Shown: positions 18,398-26,138 of the stretch, one piece after another
How positions within the stretch are numbered: the first letter of the stretch is position 1
How the letters are laid out: the number at the start of each line of letters is the position of its first letter
NCBI RefSeq assembly: GCF_010119975.1
Contig: NZ_CP048222.1
Coordinates: 6,424,501-6,488,500, forward strand
DNA: 64,000 nt
Direction: 5' to 3'
Source of the DNA: Rhodocytophaga rosea
Lineage (GTDB): Bacteria > Bacteroidota > Bacteroidia > Cytophagales > 172606-1
Translations under genes and position numbers: made by a program
The notes under the pieces: model-generated
What the model saw: the letters and a program-made list of their open reading frames with translations, nothing else
What the model was told of the DNA's origin: nothing
Databases searched by the model: none

Positions 18398-18943
18398 TCA
18401 GGGCAATGCTGTTTCCATATCTATCACTTTTACGATTCCTCTGGTGGGTGCCAGGTTCTGCCAGATCCAGTTGTAATGTTCAATAATTTGATCCGCTTTC
18501 ATATGTGGACGGTCAGCCGTTGTATGGGCATCTTTTACAATGGTTACCTGAAAATCTTTGGTTAAGGCAGATTGAACCGTAGATTCTACGCAAAAATCTG
18601 TAGCACTGCCGGTGATAAATAGTTCGTTGATCCTATTCTTTCTTAAATAGCTTTCTAATGCTGTCTGGTAAAAAGCATCATTAGCCGTTTTAGAGATGAT
18701 AAGATCTCTTTCACTGACATGCAGCTCTGAGAGTAATTCCCATTCTGTTGTGCCCGGAATAAAATAATTTTCTGCGGTGCCATCATGCTGGATAAAAATT
18801 ATTGGATGGGCCGCTTTCCGGAAGATGTCAATGAGTTCGTTAATCCTCTCGATCACACTCTCCGATTCGAATCTGGGCGTATGTGAGGTAAAGGCACCTT
18901 TTTGCATATCTATAATTAAAAGCGCTTTTGCAGGGGATTCCAT
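18398..18943 (-). CDS. Cysteine hydrolase (isochorismatase family)
   Basis: 181 residues from the ATG at 18943 (MESPAKALLIIDMQ). An in-frame ATG 17 codons upstream (18994) is possible but adds an unusual basic N-terminus. The catalytic triad is visible: Asp in LLIIDMQKGAF, Lys in LIISKTANDAF and Cys in TGSATDFCVESTV, with the cis-peptide region before it. Members hydrolyse isochorismate, nicotinamide or related amides. The residues do not decide which. The preceding gene (DUF3052-like) ends 63 bp upstream of this start, or 12 bp upstream of the longer one, so co-transcription is likely. Confidence 0.9.
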   Translation of the reverse strand: MESPAKALLIIDMQKGAFTSHTPRFESESVIERINELIDIFRKAAHPIIFIQHDGTAENYFIPGTTEWELLSELHVSERDLIISKTANDAFYQTALESYLRKNRINELFITGSATDFCVESTVQSALTKDFQVTIVKDAHTTADRPHMKADQIIEHYNWIWQNLAPTRGIVKVIDMETALP

Positions 18944-19006
18944 GTTGGGTGTTTTTTGGTAAGTTACTATTTCCTTATCAGGAAACAGCCTCATATTTAT
19001 TAGCTG

Positions 19007-19426
19007 TTATTCTGTTCTTAGTTTTCCGTAACTGTTAGCATACGTTTTTCCTTTTTTAGGATGAGTAAACTTAATCGCAGACCAGACCGGATTGATACTG
19101 ATAGTTGTGCTTTCCACTAGCCCGTAATCATATCCAATTTTGATAACCGTTGTCAGTGTGAGGTCGGTGTTTAGCTGTTTTGCTTTTGGCCAGGAAACCC
19201 AAAGCATGCCGGTTTGTTTTAAATGCTGCTTCAACTTTGGGAAATATTCATGAAACACAGCCTGATTGATTGCAAACAAATGTATGTAATCGAAGTCACC
19301 GGTAAGCGTTGATTTAACTTCAAGCATAGGTGGATCAATGGCATGGATGGCTTCGTCTGGTGCGTGAATGAAGATAGCACTCATTCCCTGTTTAATGCCC
19401 ATTTTTTCTGAAACTGATCTTGCCAT
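19007..19426 (-). CDS. DUF3052 family protein
   Basis: 139 residues. KMGIKQGMSAIFIHAP at the N-terminus, the middle GMLWVSWPKAK and the late VESTTISINPVWSAIKF match my memory of the DUF3052 family, a small alpha/beta protein with an S-adenosylmethionine-like fold but no known activity. It has no signal peptide. It probably shares a transcript with the following isochorismatase-type gene. The gap of 74 bp to the glycolipid-binding gene upstream does not show whether that gene is included. Confidence 0.75.
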   Translation of the reverse strand: MARSVSEKMGIKQGMSAIFIHAPDEAIHAIDPPMLEVKSTLTGDFDYIHLFAINQAVFHEYFPKLKQHLKQTGMLWVSWPKAKQLNTDLTLTTVIKIGYDYGLVESTTISINPVWSAIKFTHPKKGKTYANSYGKLRTE

Positions 19427-19500
19427 AATGTGGGTTGTGGTATTATTTCAATTGTTTCCTGTTACAAATCTGCTCATACTGCTATTCCCAAGCGGTAATA

Positions 19501-20091
19501 CTAAACTGGCATATTAAGATAAGTACTTGTCAGACTGGCTGTCCTGACAAATAATTCCGGATAATCTACCACCAGTCCCAGTTCATCTACGGTAATAACA
19601 GCTTCAAAATCATTCGGGATATTTTCGTACTGATACGTGGTATCGGAAAGACGGGTATATTTTTGCCTGACTGGTTTTATTTCTTGTGCCAGTAAGTCGA
19701 AGTAGATCACCTGTATCTCCCGGGATGTTTGCTCAGGTAGTTTCAAACGCCTGACAGGTAACGTATTGGTGAAAGGTGTTAATGGAATATCTATGTCGAT
19801 ACACCCTCTAAACTCTGGGGCTGATTTGCCATTGCTTGTCCAGTTGCCTTTGCCATCGCTTTCAAAACGGAAATGCTGTATTTGGTTGCTATGCTGGCTT
19901 TTTATGTCAGCAAATACAGTTTCCCACTGGGGGTTTGTTTGAATCTGGTATGCCACCCGGTAGATTTTATTCTCATAGGTGCCCACAATGACTGAATCGA
20001 CCTGGGTGCCTATTTCTGTGGTGGTTACCAGGCAGTTTTCCAGCGAATGGTATTCCCGGCCAGCCCATAGCACATTTGTCTGTATCCTCAT
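19501..20091 (-). CDS. Putative glycolipid-binding protein (PF06475 type)
   Basis: 196 residues, all-beta in appearance. The motifs PQWETVFADI, GNWTSNGK, FRGCIDIDIPLTPFTNTLPVRRL and QKYTRLSDTTYQYE are characteristic of the putative glycolipid-binding family known from Pseudomonas PA1994. It lacks a signal peptide, as do its relatives. The final residues FVRTASLTSTYLNMPV extend past the usual end. Its start codon overlaps the stop of the upstream gene by 4 bp (ATGA), so the two are translationally coupled. Confidence 0.8.
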   Translation of the reverse strand: MRIQTNVLWAGREYHSLENCLVTTTEIGTQVDSVIVGTYENKIYRVAYQIQTNPQWETVFADIKSQHSNQIQHFRFESDGKGNWTSNGKSAPEFRGCIDIDIPLTPFTNTLPVRRLKLPEQTSREIQVIYFDLLAQEIKPVRQKYTRLSDTTYQYENIPNDFEAVITVDELGLVVDYPELFVRTASLTSTYLNMPV

Positions 20092-20657
20092 CTTTTTGTG
20101 GTAAGTTGAATGACATGCGTAATTACGCCATCCTGACTGATGGAAATAAAACCTGTATGCCTGGATAAAGGAATGTTCACTATGCCTGCTCCGGTATAGG
20201 TATCCTGAAGGATTTTCCTATACGATAGATACAACCAGTTTAAATAATAGAGGGTAACCTTCAACTGGCAAGCAGTTGGGATGGTAACCCGAATGCTGTC
20301 TGAATCTACCTGAGCCTCTTCCAGTGAAAAAATGGCTGGCAGACAGGCAAGTTTTACCTGATCTACCAGCAGTTCTGTAATCGGCGCAAGTCCTTTTACC
20401 ACTGCTATTGCCGGATTTTGCACGCTGAAAGCAGTTATAATCATTTCCTTATGTGTATTACTCACGCCACGTCCGAGGGCAATTACATCGAAATCCGTAG
20501 CTGTAAATTCACTGAAAATCTGTTCCGGCTGATTATAGGACTGGCTGCTGGTAGTCACAAATCCCGATTTGTTTAAGGCAAGCGTTAACCTGTTTAGGAC
20601 CTTTTTACTGGCTCCTATGAGAAGTACCCTTTTTCCTAGATAACATCCTCGATTCAT
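20088..20657 (-). CDS. Uncharacterised protein with Rossmann-like N-terminus
   Basis: 189 residues, not recognised. The first half reads as an alpha/beta nucleotide-binding or receiver-like fold: strand KRVLLIGAS, helix KKVLNRLTLALNKSGF, strand DFDVIALGRG, helix THKEMIITAFSV, strand AIAVVKG. The second half is beta-rich with an odd Tyr-rich stretch (LYYLNWLYLSYRKI). A true receiver would have an Asp after the third strand. Here the position reads ALGRG, so phosphorylation is unlikely. It overlaps the glycolipid-binding gene by 4 bp, which argues that the two proteins work together. The function is unknown. Confidence 0.65.
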   Translation of the reverse strand: MNRGCYLGKRVLLIGASKKVLNRLTLALNKSGFVTTSSQSYNQPEQIFSEFTATDFDVIALGRGVSNTHKEMIITAFSVQNPAIAVVKGLAPITELLVDQVKLACLPAIFSLEEAQVDSDSIRVTIPTACQLKVTLYYLNWLYLSYRKILQDTYTGAGIVNIPLSRHTGFISISQDGVITHVIQLTTKR

Positions 20658-20705
20658 TATATATAGATCTTATTGAATATTTGTACGGTATCAGCCAATC
20701 CATGT

Positions 20706-20951
20706 TTACCTGAGAACTTCGGCATGGTAGCCAAAAGCGGAAATCACCTGTATAATCTGGTGTATATTAATCAGGGTAACTTGCCCTTCAATTCGCAGGA
20801 TTTTATCACAATCATCCAGATCGAAAGTAATTCTGGCTTCCGGCAATAATTTCTCTAGAGCAGCAATAATAAACTGTACCTGCCATTCCTGATTGACATT
20901 GGTTTTGAAAACTTCTACTACCTTGTCAGGATGTATAAAGATGGTTTCCAT
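20706..20951 (-). CDS. Small HMA-fold-like protein lacking a metal motif
   Basis: 81 residues. Strand KVVEVFKTN, helix QVQFIIAALEKLL, strand ARITFDLDD, strand DKILRIEGQV, helix IHQIIQVISAFGYHAEVL follow the ferredoxin-like order of heavy-metal-associated domains. There is no CxxC. It is a clear paralog of the 78-residue protein at 9530-9766. It is 48 bp upstream of the Rossmann-like gene on the same strand and may open that operon. The function is unknown. Confidence 0.7.
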   Translation of the reverse strand: METIFIHPDKVVEVFKTNVNQEWQVQFIIAALEKLLPEARITFDLDDCDKILRIEGQVTLINIHQIIQVISAFGYHAEVLR

Positions 20952-20996
20952 AAACAGGTTGATCTAAGGTGACTAATTAATGTAGAAAATAGTATC

Positions 20997-21422
20997 TCAT
21001 ATTTGTTCACTTGTGCAGGCGATCCATTTATGTACAACTTCTTTCAAAGCTGTTTCTTTGCTTCTTACATCTTCCATGTCCGCAAATGTGGCTATCGCTC
21101 TGTCATTTGTTATCCATTCCAAAATGCCGGTGGAATCTTCAAATAACCGGCTTGTTGAAGTACTGGCTTTTACTTTTGCTCCGCAATGGAAGATAAGCCT
21201 GAAATAAGAGTTGCCATGCAGGTTAAAAGTAATCCGGTCGTCGTGCTGATAGCAGAAACTAGGGGCTTTCCATTTGATATGTTCCGTTAGCTGGGCATTG
21301 GCATTTAGAATAATACTTCGAACCATTTCTATCTCCGGTTTCAGTGGATGCTCCAGCTGGTGTAAGAATGTAAGCACTTGCTGGTGACCGGTTAGTTTTT
21401 TAGGCTTTATTTTTTCGCTCAT
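20997..21422 (-). CDS. DUF1801 domain protein
   Basis: 141 residues from the ATG at 21422 (MSEKIKPKKL). An ATG at 21497 would lie upstream of a 19-bp-stem hairpin and give an unlikely N-terminus. HPLKPEIEMVRSIILNANAQLTEHIKWKAPSF is the YdhG/DUF1801 core, with the family's Lys-Trp-x-x-Pro, followed by YFRLIFHCGAKVK and a short C-terminal helix (ALKEVVHKWIAC). The role of the family is poorly known. It is close to frataxin-like small alpha/beta proteins in fold. It has no signal peptide. Confidence 0.85.
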   Translation of the reverse strand: MSEKIKPKKLTGHQQVLTFLHQLEHPLKPEIEMVRSIILNANAQLTEHIKWKAPSFCYQHDDRITFNLHGNSYFRLIFHCGAKVKASTSTSRLFEDSTGILEWITNDRAIATFADMEDVRSKETALKEVVHKWIACTSEQI

Positions 21423-21463
21423 ATGTTTTCCCGGATGATAATGGAATGACCTGCTAAAGATAA

Positions 21464-21507
21464 TAAGACCAGCGTGAAAATACTTGAATATTTCCACGCT
21501 GGTCTTA
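21464..21507 (-). terminator. 19-bp-stem hairpin, candidate terminator
   Basis: TAAGACCAGCGTG and its partner form 19-bp arms (21464-21482, 21489-21507) with one mismatch and a 6-nt loop. It lies on the 3-prime side of the small membrane protein gene (21669-22049, minus) and just before the DUF1801 start. The T-run after it is poor, so a role in the DUF1801 leader is also possible. Confidence 0.5.
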
Positions 21508-21668
21508 CTATTTTAACCGCCAGACAATCGTAGCTAGTATGTATACTTACTGGTAATGAATTAACCTCCTGGAAATTGACTGTATTATTAAGATTTGTTA
21601 AATAATTAGGGGTTTATACGATAGAATGCCGCTATTCTGAAGATACAGGAAAGCAAAGTGAAAGCGGT

Positions 21669-22049
21669 TTAATAGCTCCCTGTTAAACGTAAACCCTTAC
21701 TTTGCAGTACGGCCATGGCAGCTACCCAGAGGGCAACGCCTGCAATCAGAACAGTGCCGATCATCGAAATATGGCTGGTTAGCAGAGCAACAGCAATGAT
21801 ACTGCCAATCACCCATATTCTGTCCAGCCAGATAATGAGTGTAACCTGTCCTTTGTTGAGTGGTTTCTGAAAGGCGGCAAATAATACAAAAGCAGCAAAC
21901 AGAACCAGAAATATTCCCACGCCAATAAAAGGCGATACCTGATCCACTCCAAATAAGGAGGCGAAGAAATTGGAGAAAAGAACGAGTAAAAGCCCGGTGG
22001 CGCCAGAACTGATAGCGTTAATTTTTAAAATGTTTGGTAAGGAAAGCAT
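21669..22049 (-). CDS. Small four-helix membrane protein
   Basis: 126 residues, strongly hydrophobic, with four predicted membrane helices (about 8-30, 38-60, 68-90, 95-115). GATGLLLVLFSNFFASLFGV and IGVGIFLVLFAAFVLF are the first two. No family is recognised with confidence. It resembles small integral membrane proteins annotated only as hypothetical. It is divergent from an AraC-type regulator, with 145 bp between the two starts containing a 21-bp-spaced direct repeat, so it is a likely target of that regulator. Confidence 0.7.
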   Translation of the reverse strand: MLSLPNILKINAISSGATGLLLVLFSNFFASLFGVDQVSPFIGVGIFLVLFAAFVLFAAFQKPLNKGQVTLIIWLDRIWVIGSIIAVALLTSHISMIGTVLIAGVALWVAAMAVLQSKGLRLTGSY

Positions 22050-22101
22050 ATGTGTATGAGTTTGATGTTAAAACAAAGGTAAAGCACATCTATCCTTCGG
22101 G

Positions 22102-22129
22102 CATTGTCATCAGGTGACAAGCCATTGTC
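22102..22129. promoter_or_regulatory. AraC-type direct repeat
   Basis: CATTGTC at 22102-22108 and again at 22123-22129, 21 bp apart. An inverted TTGTCA / TGACAA pair lies between and across them. The repeats sit between the divergent membrane-protein and AraC-regulator genes, which suggests binding by that regulator. Confidence 0.45.
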
Positions 22130-22194
22130 TTTTTGCGCCATGCAGCAGGCTGCTCTGATAATTTTACTTTTCTTTGAGAAAGAAAACAGGGTCT

Positions 22195-23205
22195 ATGGAA
22201 AATTTCGGCAAAGGGTTTATACAGGCATTATTAGCTTATGCAGTACAAAGAGACATTTCTATCAAACGTTTATGTGAAGCTTCGGGCATTGATTATGCGG
22301 CTTTACAGCAACAGAAAGGCTATATTATTTCTCCCGAAAAGGTTAATAGTTTGTGGAGAAATGCAGCTCATTTTTCGAATGATGCGCATTTTGGATTACA
22401 TTTCGGAGAATCCATGCAACTGGCAGCACTGGGAATTATCGGGCAGATCATCTCCACCAGTCAGACAGTGGGCGAAGCTTTATCGCAGGCAAGCACTTTG
22501 GTTCCGTTGCTCACCGATCTGTTCAGCGTGGAGGTAAATTACCAGGAAACCTCTTTCCAGGTCATTCTTGCCTATGACGTTCAAAAAAGACATGCGTTCC
22601 CCTATACTTTCCGCCACATGGCTGATTACCTGATGGTGTTTGCCTTACATGAGCTCGATGGATTGACAATGGAAAAATTAAAACCTTTGGCCATAGGCTT
22701 GACGGGCACAGAATCTTTACGGGAATACGAGCGTATATTCAGTTGCAAAATTCACCCTAACCAGGACGAGATATTTCTGGAGTTTCCGATGAACTGTTTA
22801 GCTATTCCTATTTTTACCGCAAACTATGACTTGCAAAAAGTATTGATTGAACAAGTTTCCGGCTTAGTTCAGCCAGCATCTAAAGACACTGTATGGCAGA
22901 ATAAGATTTACAACTATCTGCTTACCAACGCTTACCTTTACAGTCAGTCGCTGGAGAATGTGGCAGCAAATTTTAATACAAGTCCCAGGAGTTTGCAGCG
23001 CAGGCTGAAAGAAGAGGGTGTTAGCTTTCTGGATGTGGTAGATAAAGTACGCAAAACCCTTTCCATTTCGTACCTGTCTTCGGGGAATTACCAGGTAAAA
23101 GATGTTGCCTATACCCTGGGCTATAATGATCCCAGTGCATTTCTGCGGGCATTCAAGCGATGGACTGGCACAACGCCAGCCGTATACAGACAGCAGAATC
23201 GGTAG
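22195..23205 (+). CDS. AraC family regulator (OruR/arabinose-binding-like sensor)
   Basis: 336 residues from the ATG at 22195 (MENFGKGF). A long sensor domain of about 200 residues (RDISIKRLCEASGIDYAAL, GLHFGESMQLAALGIIGQI) is of the type found in OruR and ArgR-like AraC proteins. The C-terminal AraC HTH covers about 235-333 (LENVAANFNTSPRSLQRRLKEEG, then VKDVAYTLGYNDPSAFLRAFKRWTGTTP). Three codons upstream of a second possible ATG the sequence is AG-rich (GAAAACAGGG), a weak ribosome site. It is divergent from the small membrane-protein gene and may regulate it and itself. The inducer is unknown. Confidence 0.9.
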   Translation: MENFGKGFIQALLAYAVQRDISIKRLCEASGIDYAALQQQKGYIISPEKVNSLWRNAAHFSNDAHFGLHFGESMQLAALGIIGQIISTSQTVGEALSQASTLVPLLTDLFSVEVNYQETSFQVILAYDVQKRHAFPYTFRHMADYLMVFALHELDGLTMEKLKPLAIGLTGTESLREYERIFSCKIHPNQDEIFLEFPMNCLAIPIFTANYDLQKVLIEQVSGLVQPASKDTVWQNKIYNYLLTNAYLYSQSLENVAANFNTSPRSLQRRLKEEGVSFLDVVDKVRKTLSISYLSSGNYQVKDVAYTLGYNDPSAFLRAFKRWTGTTPAVYRQQNR

Positions 23206-23256
23206 TCTGTGATTATTTTATATCATTTCGATTTATTGCTAAAATCAATAATAACT

Positions 23257-23730
23257 ATGATGGAAACATCTATTAAAGAACACGAGTATTGGATGCAGAT
23301 ATGTATCGAGTTGGGAAAACAAGCCATGCAGGATGGAAATCCCCCGGTAGGTTCAATCTTAGTGAAAGATAAGCAGATCATTGGCGAAGGAAGGGAAGCC
23401 GGAAAATCCAAAAGCGATATTACCTGCCATGCCGAAATCGAAGCGATCCGGGATGCTGTTCGCAAAGGGAATACGCATTTTCTCTCTGAAGCACTCCTCT
23501 ATACAACCCATGAACCCTGCATTATGTGTTCCTATGTCATCAGGCATCACAAAATTCCTGTGGTAGTTATGGGTACAGAAGTTCCCCTGATCGGTGGCTG
23601 TTCTTCGGAGTATCCCATCTTAACAACCGATACAATATCTATCTGGAGTGCACCTCCTCAAATTATTACTGGTGTGTTAAAAGAGGAATGTGACTTGTCA
23701 ACTGGTGATTTCAGAAAAAATTTTAAGTAG
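23257..23730 (+). CDS. Nucleoside/nucleobase deaminase
   Basis: 157 residues from ATGATG at 23257. The zinc site is complete: CHAEIEAI (His ligand and catalytic Glu) and EPCIMCSYVI (two Cys ligands). The N-terminus WMQICIELGKQAMQDGNPPVGSILV is the standard cytidine/deoxycytidylate deaminase-like start. Length and pattern fit guanine, cytosine or tRNA-adenosine deaminases of the GuaD/TadA group. The residues visible do not separate them. It follows the AraC-type gene by 51 bp on the same strand. Confidence 0.9.
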   Translation: MMETSIKEHEYWMQICIELGKQAMQDGNPPVGSILVKDKQIIGEGREAGKSKSDITCHAEIEAIRDAVRKGNTHFLSEALLYTTHEPCIMCSYVIRHHKIPVVVMGTEVPLIGGCSSEYPILTTDTISIWSAPPQIITGVLKEECDLSTGDFRKNFK

Positions 23731-23857
23731 GCATTTTAATTGTATGTGTCTGATTAATAATACCTTAAAGCGATATTGATAAGATGCACATAAAATTATT
23801 TTACAAAAATTTTGCAAAGTTCAAAAACATCTATACATTTACATCCATCAATATGTT

Positions 23858-24145
23858 ATGGCGAGGAAGATGGATACGAAAGCAGTAGAAAGGATAGCAA
23901 AAGCCTTAAGTGACAAAAACAGGCTGTTGATCCTTCAGAAAATAGCGAAGCAGCGATGTTTGGGCTGTACCGAGATGCATGAAATTGTTTCTCTGGCTCA
24001 GCCTACTTTATCACATCATGTAAAAGTACTGGTAGATGCCGGATTAGTAGATTCTCACAAAGATGGCCGGAATCTGAACTTATACCTAAATAAAGAAACA
24101 GTGCAGGAATTAATTGATTTTTTATCCCAATTGAATCAAGACTAA
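23858..24145 (+). CDS. ArsR family transcriptional regulator
   Basis: 95 residues. A winged helix of the ArsR/SmtB type: ERIAKALSDKNRLLILQKI, then EIVSLAQPTLSHHVKVLVDAGLVDSHKDGRNLNLYLN. Cys residues at RCLGCTEM near helix 2-3 could bind a metal or react with oxidants, but the alpha-3 ELCVC metal motif of classic ArsR/SmtB proteins is not present. It stands 211 bp before the adaptor gene of an RND efflux cluster and is a likely regulator of it. A perfect AT-rich palindrome sits in the gap. Confidence 0.9.
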   Translation: MARKMDTKAVERIAKALSDKNRLLILQKIAKQRCLGCTEMHEIVSLAQPTLSHHVKVLVDAGLVDSHKDGRNLNLYLNKETVQELIDFLSQLNQD

Positions 24146-24273
24146 GTCACATACATTTCACTTCCACTAAAACCAATAGACTCATGAATCCTTCCGTGTT
24201 TCAAAAGGACTTGTCCTGTCTGGAAAAGCATTATTAGCTTTTTTTTACACATATATATCGATACATATAAATA

Positions 24274-24295
24274 TTTAAATATTATAATATTTAAA
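24274..24295 (+). promoter_or_regulatory. 22-bp AT palindrome, candidate ArsR operator
   Basis: TTTAAATATTA followed directly by its reverse complement. It lies 61 bp before the adaptor ATG and 128 bp after the ArsR stop. ArsR/SmtB proteins bind imperfect AT-rich dyads of similar size. Base composition alone makes such palindromes less rare, so the call is tentative. Confidence 0.45.
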
Positions 24296-24356
24296 AAGAG
24301 CATCTTATTGCCTTTTCTCAACAGAATCAGTATAGCTTACTAACCCATTAATCCAG

Positions 24357-25436
24357 ATGAAAAAACAATCTAAAATCCTTATTTCCGGGGCTGTCATGTT
24401 AGCAGTATCATCCCTGGTTATTTTACCCGGCTTTTTATCCAGTAAAAATACAGAACCTCAGAAAAAAACGGCTGCACCGCCAGTCCAGGCGGTCAATCGC
24501 ACGGCCGTAGATGCCTTTATCGTAAAAGGGTCTGCTATTGATGAAACCATTCAGGCAGTAGGCACGGTAGCCGCCAAACAAAGTGTTGACATTGTAAGTG
24601 AACTCGCCCGGAAAGTGACTAAAATCTACGTAAAAGAAGGCAGCGATGTGCAGGCAGGAGCGCTCTTATTTAAATTAGATGATGCTGATTTACTGGCCAG
24701 AAAAAATAAACTGAAACAACAGGAAAAACTGGCTTTGCTGGATGAAAACCGATTCCGGGAACTGCTTTCTACTGAATCTGTTACCCAGCAGGAGTATGAC
24801 CAGATTTCTACCAATCTGAAAGTACTACAGGCCGACATACAAGTAGTAGACGTAGAAATCGCTAAAACTGAACTCAGAGCCCCTTTTTCCGGTAAAATTG
24901 GCTTAACCAGAGTGGATGTAGGTGCCTTTGTAACATCCAATACGGTACTCACGACCTTGCAGGATGTAAGCCAGGTAGAAGTGAATTTTACAGTGCCGGA
25001 AAAATACGCCAGTGAAGTAAAAGCAGGACAGTCAATTCAATTCACCACGGAAAACGCGACCCAGACGTTTACAGGAAAAATTATAGCTACCGAACCTAAA
25101 ACAGAGGTTGCTACCCGAAGCCTGAATGTACTGGCGGTGAGTGAAAACAAAGAAGGCAGGCTTGTTCCCGGCGTTTCAACCAGGATAGACATTGGGCTGA
25201 AGCAAATCCAGAATGGCATTACCATCCCTACACAGGCTTTAATTCCGACACCCAAAGGATATTCACTCTTTGCCGTTAAAAACGGCCAGGCAGAAATACG
25301 GGAAGTAAAAACCGGCAAACGTACCAAAGGCAACATGCAGATACTGGAAGGTGTAACTATCGGAGATACCATTGTAACGACCAATATTCTCCGGCTTGGT
25401 CCAGGCGTCCCGGTAACGCTGGCAAGTGCCAATTAA
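24357..25436 (+). CDS. RND efflux periplasmic adaptor (membrane fusion protein)
   Basis: 359 residues. The N-terminal hydrophobic segment (7-30) is a signal or membrane anchor. A lipoyl-like hairpin (VDIVSELARKVTKIYVKEGSDVQAGALLFKLDD), a coiled-coil hairpin (about 115-165), a beta-barrel domain (VNFTVPEKYASEVKAG) and a membrane-proximal domain (GRLVPGVSTRIDIG) follow in the HlyD/AcrA order. It links the inner-membrane pump and the TolC channel. It is the first gene of a gene order adaptor-pump-TolC, separated from the pump by about 700 bp. Confidence 0.93.
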   Translation: MKKQSKILISGAVMLAVSSLVILPGFLSSKNTEPQKKTAAPPVQAVNRTAVDAFIVKGSAIDETIQAVGTVAAKQSVDIVSELARKVTKIYVKEGSDVQAGALLFKLDDADLLARKNKLKQQEKLALLDENRFRELLSTESVTQQEYDQISTNLKVLQADIQVVDVEIAKTELRAPFSGKIGLTRVDVGAFVTSNTVLTTLQDVSQVEVNFTVPEKYASEVKAGQSIQFTTENATQTFTGKIIATEPKTEVATRSLNVLAVSENKEGRLVPGVSTRIDIGLKQIQNGITIPTQALIPTPKGYSLFAVKNGQAEIREVKTGKRTKGNMQILEGVTIGDTIVTTNILRLGPGVPVTLASAN

Positions 25437-26138
25437 GATCTCATTTATTCATTTAGTGATTGTACAAACCAGCTATGAACGGGAGTGGGGAGGAGTAACT
25501 CTCCTTCCTCTCCTTACTAAAAAAGTAAATATGAGGTCGGAGATTGTATATTTTTATGTAAGCATTTATGAATGAATACTAGCTAGTTTACTTCATAGGC
25601 CGACTTTACTTTTCTTTTGCATGCCCAAAAGACGGCAAAAACGAGAGTTTTTGAGCGAGCCTTGCGCTAAGATTGTGTGGCAAACATGAGAATGTTTGAG
25701 CCAGCCTTGTGTGCCAGTAACAAAAGAAAAAGGCAGCACCAACAAAGCCTGTTTTACGCTGGAATGGCTGATAGTCGCGCAAACCTCCAGCTTACGCACA
25801 AGGCCAAAACCGGCCACACTGTTGCTGCACCCCTGCCCGCAAAAAGAAATATTTATTGTATGTAGCCCTATTTCTAATAATAAAACAATGAATTAGATAT
25901 TGCCGATAACAGCTTTTGCAGGAGCCACCTTATACAACCTTTGGGTCAGCATGGGCTATGAGCGGGTTGTATAGAGGGGCGGATGCGAAAGTGGGGCCTG
26001 TCCGGCCCAGGAGGACAAAAGCTTCTTCGCAACATATATGTTTTGAGTACACAAAATAAATACTATTCAATCGCTGAGCTCAATCCTCACCCTTGCCACT
26101 AACACTTTTTAATTTTAACCACACTTATATTCATTCCT
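25437..26138. other. 700-bp non-coding gap within the efflux cluster
   Basis: Between the adaptor stop and the pump start. The short open frames here have no domain sense. The gap holds a pair of GAGA hairpins (25634-25711), a pair of CTTTTCTTTTG and CAAAAGAAAAAG stretches in inverted orientation (about 25609 and 25721), and a GC-richer segment at 25760-25830. The layout suggests an inserted non-coding repeat element, so the pump may be transcribed from its own promoter. Confidence 0.5.
25634..25711 (+). repeat. Tandem GAGA-loop hairpins with covarying stems
   Basis: Two 33-nt units, 45 bp apart and 27/33 identical. Unit 1 has stem CAAAAAC / GTTTTTG around GAGA (25636-25653). Unit 2 has stem CAAACAT / ATGTTTG around GAGA (25681-25698). 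Two of the differing positions lie in the stem and change together (A-T to C-G, C-G to T-A), so pairing is kept. The loop is a GNRA tetraloop. The shared flank reads GAGC[GC]AGCCTTG. Function unknown. Confidence 0.7.

Noticed and set aside
25634-25711. Repeats resembling a CRISPR array
   Set aside because: Only two diverged units with a 12-bp interval and no cas genes.
25593-25896. Several overlapping short open frames on both strands in the efflux gap
   Set aside because: No start context, no domain sense, and the region contains hairpins and repeats that explain the sequence better.
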